A stretch of 64,000 bases of DNA, from assembly GCF_030551755.1 (NCBI RefSeq), contig NZ_JAUPEC010000013.1, forward strand, positions 1 through 64,000. Reading direction: 5' to 3'. Below are positions 44,409 through 52,578 of the stretch, piece after piece; positions within the stretch are counted from its first letter, which is position 1, and every line of letters begins with the position of its first letter. The position numbers and the translations under genes were made by a program. The stretch comes from Pseudocolwellia sp. AS88 (lineage in GTDB: Bacteria; Pseudomonadota; Gammaproteobacteria; Enterobacterales; Alteromonadaceae). Below the pieces are notes generated by a model. It ran no database searches, was not told where the DNA came from, and worked only from the letters and a program-made list of their open reading frames with translations.

Positions 44409-45935
44409 ATGCAAAATAACAAACACAAGAAAGACAAAAAGGCTATTCGCATCAATATTTCAGCCGCTACACAGCAGTTTTTAGATCAATCACATCAATT
44501 ACTTATTGATGGTGTATGGGTCGATGGTGAAGCAAATGAAACAATTGAAACTCGCGATCCAGCCCGAAATCATGTGCTTGCCAGTGTTGCTATTGCTAGT
44601 CCAAAAGATGTTGACCAAGCGATAATTGCTGCGCGTAAAGCTTTAAAAGGCCCTTGGTCAAAGCTCACTCATTTTGAAAGAGCAAGGTTACTTAATCGCC
44701 TAGCCAAACTCATTGAATTAAATACAGACTTATTAACAGAAATTGAAGTGTTAGATGCTGGTATGCCTACACATATTGCCCGCCTTACCGTAAGTAACAT
44801 TGTGGAAATGCTTGAATATTATGCGGGTGCTGCTCAGCGTATTGAAGGTAGTACAACTACATCACCTAGACATTTAACTGATTTATCAGAGGCATTAACT
44901 TACACATTGAAAGAACCTGTTGGTGTGGCTGGATTAATTATTCCATGGAATGCTCCTGCAATATCGGCCATGTTAAAGCTAGCTCCAGCACTTGCTGCAG
45001 GTTGCTCTGTCGTTTTAAAACCTTCAGAAGAAGCGCCATTGTCTTGTTTGTTATTAGGTCAATTATGTTTAGAAGCAGGCATTCCTGCAGGTGTTGTTAA
45101 TGTAGTAAATGGCATAGGTAAAGTTGCAGGCGTAACACTTTCTACCCATTGTGATGTAGATAAAATCTCTTTTACTGGCTCAACAGAAACAGGTAGAAAA
45201 ATTATTCTTGGGGCAACAGGAAACCTTAAAAAAGTATCCCTAGAACTAGGTGGGAAGTCGCCTGTTATTGTTATGCCCGATGTTAACTTTGATGAAGTAG
45301 TTCCTGGCATCGTCACTGCAGCATTTTTTATGCAGGGTCAAAATTCAATGGCAGGTTCGCGACTATTTATACATGAATCTATACATGATGAATTAATGGA
45401 GCGCGTTAAGTTTTATACCGAACAATTAGTTATTGGTCACGGTATTGACCCTGCAACGGTGATCGGTCCAATGATTTCAGAACAGCACTGTAAAAAAGTG
45501 CTCGCTTATATTGAATCAGGTATCAAAGAAGGCGCGACATTACTCACAGGTGGCAAACAACTTTCAGAGCAAGGGTTATATATTCAGCCAACAATATTTA
45601 CCGATTGCACAGCTGATATGACCATAGTGCAAGAAGAAATATTTGGCCCTGTTATGACTGTACAAAAATTCTCAACACTTGATATCGACAAAATAGCCGA
45701 ACTTGCAAACAACACAAATTATGGTTTATCGGGCAGTGTTTGGACAAAAGACTTAGCTGTTGCGCATGCACTCGTTGCCCGTATTCGTGCTGGGCAAGTA
45801 TCAATTAATTGTCATGGAGCTATAGGCACAAATATTCCTTTTGGGGGCTATGGACAATCAGGTTGGGGTCGTGAATATGGCTTAGAAGGACTAAATGCCT
45901 ACCTAGAAACTAAAGCTGTTACAGCTAAGTTATAG
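44409..45935 (+). CDS. Aldehyde-dehydrogenase-family protein lacking the catalytic cysteine
   Basis: A 508-residue ALDH-fold protein. Cofactor and general-base parts are intact: Asn181 (PWNAPA), Lys204 (LKPSEEAP), the GSTETGRKI loop and Glu279 (LELGGKSP). The nucleophile position, normally Cys in GQxCxAG, is Ser313 (QGQNSMAGSR; codon TCA at 45345-45347). Two base changes separate TCA from a Cys codon, so a sequencing error is unlikely. It may be a non-oxidising variant, an esterase-like enzyme or inactive. It is 37 bp downstream of the TonB gene. Confidence 0.9.
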   Translation: MQNNKHKKDKKAIRINISAATQQFLDQSHQLLIDGVWVDGEANETIETRDPARNHVLASVAIASPKDVDQAIIAARKALKGPWSKLTHFERARLLNRLAKLIELNTDLLTEIEVLDAGMPTHIARLTVSNIVEMLEYYAGAAQRIEGSTTTSPRHLTDLSEALTYTLKEPVGVAGLIIPWNAPAISAMLKLAPALAAGCSVVLKPSEEAPLSCLLLGQLCLEAGIPAGVVNVVNGIGKVAGVTLSTHCDVDKISFTGSTETGRKIILGATGNLKKVSLELGGKSPVIVMPDVNFDEVVPGIVTAAFFMQGQNSMAGSRLFIHESIHDELMERVKFYTEQLVIGHGIDPATVIGPMISEQHCKKVLAYIESGIKEGATLLTGGKQLSEQGLYIQPTIFTDCTADMTIVQEEIFGPVMTVQKFSTLDIDKIAELANNTNYGLSGSVWTKDLAVAHALVARIRAGQVSINCHGAIGTNIPFGGYGQSGWGREYGLEGLNAYLETKAVTAKL

Positions 45936-46053
45936 AAGAATCTAAGCTCGGCCTAAACGCGACTTATTGTCACCGTTTATAAGAGCTCGTTATTTCAAAA
46001 TAAAACAGTTAATCAAAGTAATATCAACTGTTAAACAATAAGGTTAAAAGTCT

Positions 46054-47247
46054 ATGAAATCTACTCAAGTTATCGTTGCTGGCGCTGGTCCAGTAGGAAC
46101 CGTTACGGCATATCGCCTTGCGAGTATGGGTTTTGATGTAATTCTTTGTGAAGCTGGCGCTAACTGTGCTGTTGACTTACGAGCATCTACTTTTCATCCG
46201 CCAACATTAGAAATGCTTGACGAGTTAGGCATGGCGGATGAACTCATTGAACGCGGCTTAAAAGCGCCAGTTTATCATTTCCGTGAACGTGCTAGCGGCG
46301 AAGTAGTTGAGTTTGATTTGTCTGAACTTGAAGGCAAAGAGAAATACCCTTTCCGCCTGCAATGTGAACAACATGTATTATCAAGCATGGTGGCTAAAAA
46401 GTTAGAAAACCATCCTAAAGCTGAAGTACTTTTTAATCACAAAGTTGTTCATTTTGAACAAACAGAAGACGGAGTTGAAGTTTCCTTAGAAGGTCCATTC
46501 TCAATTGAAAAAATTAGAGCAAAATACCTTGTTGCTGCTGATGGCGGTAATTCAATTATTCGTAAATGGTTAGGTGTTGAATTTGAAGGGTTTACTTACC
46601 CAGAAAAATTCTTAACGCTATCAACCAAAGTAGAATTAAAAGACTACATAGATAACCTTGCTTACGTAAGTTACGTATCTGATCCGAAAGAATGGATGGT
46701 ATTACTTCGTGTACCAAGTGTATGGCGAATTTTGGTTCCAGCAAGTGAAGATCAGCCTGATGAATACCTCCTTTCAGATGAAAAGAAAAACCAAGTTTTC
46801 CGCGATTTAATAGGTCGTGAAGATGTTGAAACTGAGCATCGAACTATCTACCGCGTGCATCAACGTGTTGCTAAAAAATTCAACCATGGTCGAGTGTGTT
46901 TAGTGGGCGATGCTTGTCACATGAACAACCCATTAGGTGGTTTTGGTATGAATAGTGGTATTCATGACGGTTGGAATTTAGCGGATAAAATTAAGCTAAA
47001 CCTAACTGAAGGTCATGATGACGCTAACTTTGAGTTATTCGACGCGCAACGCCGTCCTGTAACTCACAGCTTTATTCAAGCTCAAACCATGCAAAATAAA
47101 AGATTATTAGAGCACAGCCCTGAAGAAAACCACGCGATGCGTTTACAAGAAATGCACGATATCTGTAATGACGACGAACAACGTTTAGCTTTCCTTAGAC
47201 GACAAGCAATGTTTACTAGTCTTGAACAAGCCAACAATATTAAATAG
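46054..47247 (+). CDS. Class A flavin monooxygenase
   Basis: A 397-residue FAD-dependent aromatic hydroxylase type. It has GAGPVG (residues 10-15) for FAD binding, the DLRASTFHPPTLEML substrate-side segment, the DG motif at 163-164 (AADGGNS), and the GD motif at 285-286 (VGDACHMNNPLGGFGMNSGIHDG). Relatives hydroxylate phenols or open pyridine rings (for example MHPC oxygenase and 6-hydroxynicotinate monooxygenase). It stands 10 bp before the maleate-isomerase-like gene, so it likely performs an early oxidation in the same pathway. An AAGG site precedes the ATG. Confidence 0.9.
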   Translation: MKSTQVIVAGAGPVGTVTAYRLASMGFDVILCEAGANCAVDLRASTFHPPTLEMLDELGMADELIERGLKAPVYHFRERASGEVVEFDLSELEGKEKYPFRLQCEQHVLSSMVAKKLENHPKAEVLFNHKVVHFEQTEDGVEVSLEGPFSIEKIRAKYLVAADGGNSIIRKWLGVEFEGFTYPEKFLTLSTKVELKDYIDNLAYVSYVSDPKEWMVLLRVPSVWRILVPASEDQPDEYLLSDEKKNQVFRDLIGREDVETEHRTIYRVHQRVAKKFNHGRVCLVGDACHMNNPLGGFGMNSGIHDGWNLADKIKLNLTEGHDDANFELFDAQRRPVTHSFIQAQTMQNKRLLEHSPEENHAMRLQEMHDICNDDEQRLAFLRRQAMFTSLEQANNIK

Positions 47248-47256
47248 GAAAATACT

Positions 47257-48003
47257 ATGAGAGACGCACTCGGATATAGAGCTAAATTTGGTGTACTAGG
47301 TCCATCAACAAATACTATTGTACAACCAGAATTTGACGAAATGCGCCCTGCTGGCGTAACAAATCACTACAGCCGCATCGTTATTGAAAATGCAAAAGCT
47401 GTATCAAACGAAAGTTTTATGGCTGGTACCAAAATGATAGATGAAGGTACTGAAGAAGCAGTAAGAGGTGTAATGACTTGTGCTCCTGATTACCTTGTTA
47501 TGGGTATGTCTGCTGTAACTTTTTACGGTGGAGCTGAAGGTGCACAAGCTTGGAAAAATCGTATCGAATCAGTTGCTGGCATAGGAATATCTATGGGTTC
47601 AGAGTCTGTAGCTGCTGCCTTACAAGCGATTGGCAGTATTAAAAAAATCGCCTTTTTATCTCCTTATTTTCCTGTTGCGAATACTGAAGTAAAAAACTAT
47701 TTCAGTGACCACGGTTACGAGACTGTTCGAGATATACCTATGCAACGTCCTAGTTGGTTAGGCATAGCTGAAACACCATTTTCACTAACACGCGATACCG
47801 TTAAAAAATTAGATAGTGATGATGTTGATGCAATTATTCAAGTGGGTACTAACCTTTGTATGGCGCGATTAGCTCCAAAATTAGAGCTTGAATTAGGTAA
47901 ACCTGTAATCGCTATCAACACAGCAACTTACTGGCATGCACTTCGTACATTTGGCATAACAGACAAAGTTGAAGGCTTTGGTAGATTATTAGAGGAATTT
48001 TAA
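47257..48003 (+). CDS. Maleate isomerase / arylmalonate decarboxylase superfamily protein
   Basis: A 248-residue protein of the Asp/Glu racemase-like fold. FGVLGPSTNTIVQPEF begins the domain. The second catalytic-cysteine region is present (QVGTNLCMARL, Cys201). At the first site, where maleate isomerases and racemases have Cys (xxCTSG), the sequence is VMGMSAVTF with no cysteine. Loss of that residue while keeping the second is the pattern of arylmalonate decarboxylase, so it may decarboxylate a malonate-type acid rather than isomerise maleate. It is tightly spaced between the monooxygenase and PuuE-like genes. Confidence 0.8.
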   Translation: MRDALGYRAKFGVLGPSTNTIVQPEFDEMRPAGVTNHYSRIVIENAKAVSNESFMAGTKMIDEGTEEAVRGVMTCAPDYLVMGMSAVTFYGGAEGAQAWKNRIESVAGIGISMGSESVAAALQAIGSIKKIAFLSPYFPVANTEVKNYFSDHGYETVRDIPMQRPSWLGIAETPFSLTRDTVKKLDSDDVDAIIQVGTNLCMARLAPKLELELGKPVIAINTATYWHALRTFGITDKVEGFGRLLEEF

Positions 48004-48004
48004 G

Positions 48005-48922
48005 ATGGAATATGATTACGTACCGATTAGTGAACGTGGCCAATTAAAATGGCCTGACGGTAAAAAAGTCGCTTTAGTGTTAACTTTTAATTTAGAAACT
48101 TGGGATCTGATCAAAGAAACTGATGCCCCTTATTATGCAGGCGGCCCAGCAATATTACCTGATACTTTACCTGGCAACATACCTGATTATCCAAACTTTA
48201 GCTGGCGCGAATATGGCCAACGTGTTGGTATTTGGCGCTTATACGATTTATTTGATGAGTTAGGCGTTAAAGCAAGTTGTACTACTAATGCGGTAACTTT
48301 TGAACGTCGTAACCCTATGGTTAAAGCCTGTTTAGATCGTGGTTGGGAACTTATTACTCATAACTACGAGCAAGGTGAATTACTAACAAACTTTGCTCAC
48401 GAGCCAGAAAAAGAACAAGCTGTTATCTCACGCTCTATAGATATGTACGAAAGCTATGTAGGCAAGCGCCCTATCGGTTGGTTATCGTCATCTTTGCGTG
48501 GCACGTTAAATACGCCAGCAATTTTAGCGAAAGAAGGTTATAAGTTTTACTGTGACATTATGAATGACGATCAACCTTTCATGATCCGCACAGATAATGG
48601 CCCTATTGTTTCTGTTCCTTATTCTAACGAAATTAATGACTTCACTATTATTACTCGCCGTGGTCATACAACAGATGAATACCGTGACATTTTGATTGAA
48701 GAGTTAAATGTGCTTTATAAAGAAGGCGCAACTCAAGCACGTATTATGAATGTTGGCTTACACCCTCATGTTACTGGTCGAGCTTATCGCATTCGTGCCA
48801 TTCGTGAATTTATAGAGTATGCAAAAACGCTACCTGATGTTTGGTGGGCAACCCGTGAAGAAATTGCTGATTGGTATTTAGAACAGCAAGAAACTCATAT
48901 CCCCGGACAACTAAAAGACTAG
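48005..48922 (+). CDS. PuuE-like polysaccharide-deacetylase-fold hydrolase 3
   Basis: The third paralog of this branch, 305 residues. FSWREYGQRVGIWRLYDLF matches the YGNRVG block of the two at 28586-30450, and the metal or active-site region reads ITHNYEQGEL with one His. The Asp-Asp pair of sugar deacetylases is absent (ALVLTFNLETWDL). A ring-opening amide or imide hydrolase is likely, acting on a product of the flavin monooxygenase in this operon. The ATG lies one base after the preceding stop, with GAGGA inside the preceding gene. Confidence 0.8.
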   Translation: MEYDYVPISERGQLKWPDGKKVALVLTFNLETWDLIKETDAPYYAGGPAILPDTLPGNIPDYPNFSWREYGQRVGIWRLYDLFDELGVKASCTTNAVTFERRNPMVKACLDRGWELITHNYEQGELLTNFAHEPEKEQAVISRSIDMYESYVGKRPIGWLSSSLRGTLNTPAILAKEGYKFYCDIMNDDQPFMIRTDNGPIVSVPYSNEINDFTIITRRGHTTDEYRDILIEELNVLYKEGATQARIMNVGLHPHVTGRAYRIRAIREFIEYAKTLPDVWWATREEIADWYLEQQETHIPGQLKD

Positions 48923-48943
48923 CCGACAATTAAGGAGCCAATT

Positions 48944-50470
48944 ATGACTGATGTGATACTCAACGATGGAGTTACCCCTGAAGCACAAACACAAGCGGTA
49001 CGTGACTTACTTGCTACAACACCAGACAAGCAGTTATTTATTAACGGGGAATTTCGTGCGCCTAGAAGCGGACAATATCTTGAAACACACGATCCTGCTA
49101 CAGGTAAAGTGATTGCGAGAATTGCTAATGCCTCTGAAGCCGATGTTAATGATGCTGTATCTTGTGCGCAAGCTGCTTTAAAAGGCCCTTGGTCTAAAAT
49201 AACGCCAATGGAACGTGCAGGCATTTTAAATAAGGTTGCCGATTTAATTGAAGCGAATATTGACGAGTTATGTGAACTTGAAATATTAGATCAAGGTAAG
49301 CCTTGGTATGTTGCACGTTGGGCAGAAATTCCAGCCGCAGCAAATCAATTTCGTTATTTCGCTGGTCAAGCGATGAATATTGAGGGACAAATACTCAATA
49401 CTTCAATTAATTACCAACCAGAAGGTCGCGATGTTCAAGCTTGGACGGTACGCGAACCTGTTGGTGTTGTAGCAGCTATTACTCCTTGGAATTCACCACT
49501 TGTTTTAACAGCAATGAAATTAGCGCCAGCATTAGCTGCAGGTTGTACTGTTGTACATAAACCTGCCGAGCTTACCTCATTAAGTGCTTTACGTTTAGCA
49601 GAGCTTATTCATCAAGCTGGTGTACCTGAAGGTGTTATGAACGTTATAACAGGTGAAGGTGCTAAAACAGGTTCTTGTTTAGCTAATCATATGGGCGTAA
49701 GTAAAGTAGCTTTTACCGGTTCAACTAGCACAGGTCGTGCAATTGTTGATGCAAGCAAGTCAAACCTTAAGCGCGTTACATTAGAATTAGGCGGAAAATC
49801 TCCTGCAATTGTTTTACCAGACGCAAATCTCGATTTAGCTATACCAGGCATAGCTAACGGTATATTTTTTAATAGCGGACAAGTGTGTGTAGCTAACTCT
49901 CGTACTTATATTCATCGTTCTATCTTTGATCAAGTATTAGAAGGTATTGCTGGATATGGAGCTGGCTTACAGCTAGGTCATGGTTTAAATCGTGAGACTC
50001 AAATGGGTCCGGTTGTATCAGTAGATCAAGCTGAAAAAATTGAAAGCTACATTAAAACGGCTAAGAATGAAGGCGCTACTATTGTTACCGGCGGTCAACG
50101 CTTAGGAAGCAATGGTACCTTTATTCAGCCTACCGTAGTTACTGGTACACAGTTAAACAGTGCCATTCATTGTGAAGAAGTATTTGGTCCAGTGATTGTA
50201 GCTGAACCTTATGACGATATAAATGATGCGATAGAGTGGAGTAACAACAGTGAATTTGGCTTGGCTTCAAGTATTTGGACTCAAGACTTCACTCACGCTC
50301 AGCGACTATCTCGTCAAATCCAAGCAGGTACAGTATGGATTAATAGTCATTCTATGTTTGATGCTTCAATGCCTATTGGTGGTATTAAACAGTCAGGTTA
50401 CGGTCGTGATAGCGGTAAATTAGCTTTAGATAATTACCTTGATTGGAAAACTATTTGTGCCGTTGTATAA
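48944..50470 (+). CDS. Aldehyde dehydrogenase
   Basis: NAD(P)-dependent ALDH of 508 residues with a complete active site: Asn183 (TPWNSP), Glu281 (LELGGKSP) and nucleophile Cys315 (GQVCVANSR). It is clearly related to the cysteine-less protein at 44409 (both carry KGPWSKxTxxERA and the same length), so the pair arose by duplication or joined transfer. It is the last gene of the plus-strand set and is followed by a perfect 16-bp-stem terminator. AAGGAG precedes the ATG. Confidence 0.92.
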   Translation: MTDVILNDGVTPEAQTQAVRDLLATTPDKQLFINGEFRAPRSGQYLETHDPATGKVIARIANASEADVNDAVSCAQAALKGPWSKITPMERAGILNKVADLIEANIDELCELEILDQGKPWYVARWAEIPAAANQFRYFAGQAMNIEGQILNTSINYQPEGRDVQAWTVREPVGVVAAITPWNSPLVLTAMKLAPALAAGCTVVHKPAELTSLSALRLAELIHQAGVPEGVMNVITGEGAKTGSCLANHMGVSKVAFTGSTSTGRAIVDASKSNLKRVTLELGGKSPAIVLPDANLDLAIPGIANGIFFNSGQVCVANSRTYIHRSIFDQVLEGIAGYGAGLQLGHGLNRETQMGPVVSVDQAEKIESYIKTAKNEGATIVTGGQRLGSNGTFIQPTVVTGTQLNSAIHCEEVFGPVIVAEPYDDINDAIEWSNNSEFGLASSIWTQDFTHAQRLSRQIQAGTVWINSHSMFDASMPIGGIKQSGYGRDSGKLALDNYLDWKTICAVV

Positions 50471-50521
50471 CTTTACTCAATAACTTCTACTTCAGTACAA
50501 AAATGATTAATCTCCCCGATT

Positions 50522-50557
50522 AAAATGCAGTTTGAAAGCGATTTCAAACTGCATTTT
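50522..50557 (+). terminator. Strong terminator of the TonB/ALDH gene set
   Basis: AAAATGCAGTTTGAAA and TTTCAAACTGCATTTT form a perfect 16-bp stem with a GCGA loop. Confidence 0.9.
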
Positions 50558-50580
50558 CATATAGGCTTAATATTTTCATT

Positions 50581-50778
50581 AGGGCCTGTTGATCTTTCAG
50601 GGTTAAATTTTATTCGATTTAAATGAACCCAAAGGGCAGCAGGTGTTTGAAATACTTAACTTTGGATAGAAAGGGCGTTATCGTCTGTTCGAGTAGCCAG
50701 CTACACGTCACATACTCTGCCTTGTCTAAATATCAAACACCTTGCTGTAAAAACAATCTCGAAAGTTCAACAGACCCT
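50581..50778. mobile_element. 198-bp MITE-like element
   Basis: AGGGCCTGTTGATCTTTC (50581-50598) and GAAAGTTCAACAGACCCT (50761-50778) are inverse copies with two mismatches. A second inner pair, CAGCAGGTGTTTGA (50637-50650) and TCAAACACCTTGCTG (50733-50747), also matches with one gap, so the whole unit folds into a long hairpin. The 61-codon ORF across it is not a gene. Confidence 0.7.
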
Positions 50779-50870
50779 AGACTTTATTTACTATTTCCAA
50801 TACATTAATTTTAAGCGCCTTAGCAAGCATCACCCAGATCAAATTCAATAACAAAAAGGGTTTCTAATCA

Positions 50871-51563
50871 ATGTCGTTAAATATCCCTTACCAAAGCGTA
50901 AACTTTGAAAATGATTGTTTATTGTTTCACGATTTAACTCAAAATAACCGAGAGCAGTTACTACAAATATCTCGTCTAAAAACGTTGTCGAAGCAACAAT
51001 ATCTAGTGATGCAAACCACACCTGCTGACAAGCTATTTAATATTGTGTCAGGCGTAGCGACAGTTGAAAAGATCTCAAGTAACGGACGCAGACAAGTGAT
51101 ATCTTTTTTGTTTCCAGGTGATTTTGTTGGTCTTTCTCACTCAGATACCTACGAATATAATATAAAAAGCTTAAGTGATTTAACGGTTTATGAATTTAAA
51201 CGTAAAGATTTATCATCTCTGTCTGAAAAAATCCCTAGGTTAAAAATGAATTTGAAAAACATAGATTCTTTGGTGTTATCTATCGCGTTAGAGCAAGTCT
51301 ATTTACTCGGACAATTAAAAGCCTACGAACGAATATGCTTTCTCCTCAACCAGTTATTAAAACGTATTCCTGATGCCAGCCCAGAGAAAATAGAACTGCC
51401 GATGTCACGCAATGATATCGCAGACTATTTAGGTCTTACTGTCGAAACAGTAAGTCGCTCTATAAGCCAGTTAAAGCGAGATGGTGTTATTTCAACACTT
51501 AGCCCAAACTGTATATGTATTTTGAAGTTAGATACTATAGAAGAGCTTGCTGCTACAGACTAA
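50871..51563 (+). CDS. Crp/Fnr-family transcription regulator 2
   Basis: A paralog of the regulator at 15195, 230 residues. The beta-roll segment SNGRRQVISFLFPGDFVGLSHSDTYEY matches its counterpart closely, and the DNA-binding helix MSRNDIADYLGLTVETVSRSISQL has the same FNR-like ETVSR. The N-terminal cysteines of FNR are absent; Cys16 is isolated. It likely reads TGAY-N4-RTCA sites like those near the catabolic genes. It is isolated by a MITE on each side, the downstream one starting at its stop codon. Confidence 0.9.
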   Translation: MSLNIPYQSVNFENDCLLFHDLTQNNREQLLQISRLKTLSKQQYLVMQTTPADKLFNIVSGVATVEKISSNGRRQVISFLFPGDFVGLSHSDTYEYNIKSLSDLTVYEFKRKDLSSLSEKIPRLKMNLKNIDSLVLSIALEQVYLLGQLKAYERICFLLNQLLKRIPDASPEKIELPMSRNDIADYLGLTVETVSRSISQLKRDGVISTLSPNCICILKLDTIEELAATD

Positions 51564-51765
51564 TTAACCTGAGATCTGCTTAATATATTCTTCTCTAACA
51601 GCTACTTTTACTTTCTTCATCGTTAAATTTACTTGCAATAGGCTAGCTATTGACGCGAAATTTGCCTTGAAGAAAGAAAAACGATTAAGTTAGAGTATGA
51701 GTTAAATTTTATTAGTAATTATTGCAATGGATTAAAAACATCTTCAACCGAGTTCAGGTTAATTA
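51561..51765. mobile_element. MITE-like element, copy B
   Basis: TAATTAACCTGA (51561-51572) and TCAGGTTAATTA (51754-51765) are perfect 12-bp inverted ends. The interior is closely similar to the stretch at 4281-4480, including TTGCAATAGGCTAGCTATTG. The left end overlaps the stop codon of the second Crp/Fnr gene, as the other copy overlaps that of miaE. Confidence 0.75.
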
Positions 51766-51859
51766 ACCGATAAAGAATGTCGTCTACATTTCAAAATAAT
51801 AGTTTTATCTTGAAGCTCTCCTAACTATTCTTTACTCATATCTTAAAAATACAACAAAA

Positions 51860-51886
51860 AAAATCACACGCTAAAGGTGTGATTTT
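51860..51886 (-). terminator. Terminator of the hyuA-hyuB-leuC-leuD operon
   Basis: AAAATCACAC (51860-51869) pairs with GTGTGATTTT (51877-51886). A run of A on the plus strand gives a T-run for minus-strand transcripts, 40 bp after the leuD stop. Confidence 0.85.
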
Positions 51887-51925
51887 ATAGAATGAGTAAA
51901 ACGAATTGCTTAAACTTTTATTTGC

Positions 51926-52576
51926 TTAAACTTCTATTTTCTTGAACAACCAAGGTTCTCTTTCTTCAAGTAAATCTTCAAAGTTATGAATAGCATCAGA
52001 ATGAGCAAGAGTTAAGGCGATATCATCTTTACCTTGTAATAGGTTTTGACGACGCCCTTCATCCATAGTGAACGAGGCAATTTTTTCATCACCTAAATGC
52101 ACTTCACATTTTTCTAGATCAATACTTAATACCAAGTCATCTGCAGCTGTACAACGCTCAAATAAATCGTCAACTATAGCTTCGGATAAGGTAATAGGTA
52201 AAATGCCATTTTTATTACAGTTGTTATAGAATATATCTGCAAAGCTAGGAGCGATTAACGCTCGGATCCCGTAATCTCTAAACGCCCATGCAGCATGTTC
52301 CCTGCTTGAACCACAGCCAAAGTTATCACGTGCTAATAAGATGCTAGCACCTTGGTATTCTGGTTTATTAAGAATAAAGTCAGGGTTAATTCTACGGGTT
52401 TTAATATCGGTAGTTACGGAGCCTTCATCAAGGTAACGAAAGTCATCAAATAACCAATCGCCGTAACCAAACTTGCTGATAGATTTAAGGTATTGTTTAG
52501 GCAAGATAGCATCGGTATCAACGTTGTTACGATCAAATGGCAACACTTTACCTGTATGAGATGTAAAAGCTTGCAT
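51926..52576 (-). CDS. leuD: LeuD-type hydratase small subunit, paralog 2
   Basis: A 216-residue small subunit of an aconitase-superfamily dehydratase: NNVDTDAILPKQYLKSI, DNFGCGSSREHAAWAFRDYGI and FYNNCNKNGILPI. The KQYLKSI loop is close to that of true isopropylmalate isomerases, unlike paralog 1. Its place as the last gene of an operon with hyuAB, without leuA or leuB, argues for a catabolic substrate, but a leucine role cannot be excluded. A GGAGG site precedes the ATG, two bases after leuC ends. Confidence 0.87.
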   Translation of the reverse strand: MQAFTSHTGKVLPFDRNNVDTDAILPKQYLKSISKFGYGDWLFDDFRYLDEGSVTTDIKTRRINPDFILNKPEYQGASILLARDNFGCGSSREHAAWAFRDYGIRALIAPSFADIFYNNCNKNGILPITLSEAIVDDLFERCTAADDLVLSIDLEKCEVHLGDEKIASFTMDEGRRQNLLQGKDDIALTLAHSDAIHNFEDLLEEREPWLFKKIEV

Positions 52577-52578
52577 AA

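Noticed and set aside
50623-50808. A 61-codon ORF upstream of the second Crp/Fnr gene
   Set aside because: It lies mostly across an inverted-repeat element and has no family resemblance or good RBS.
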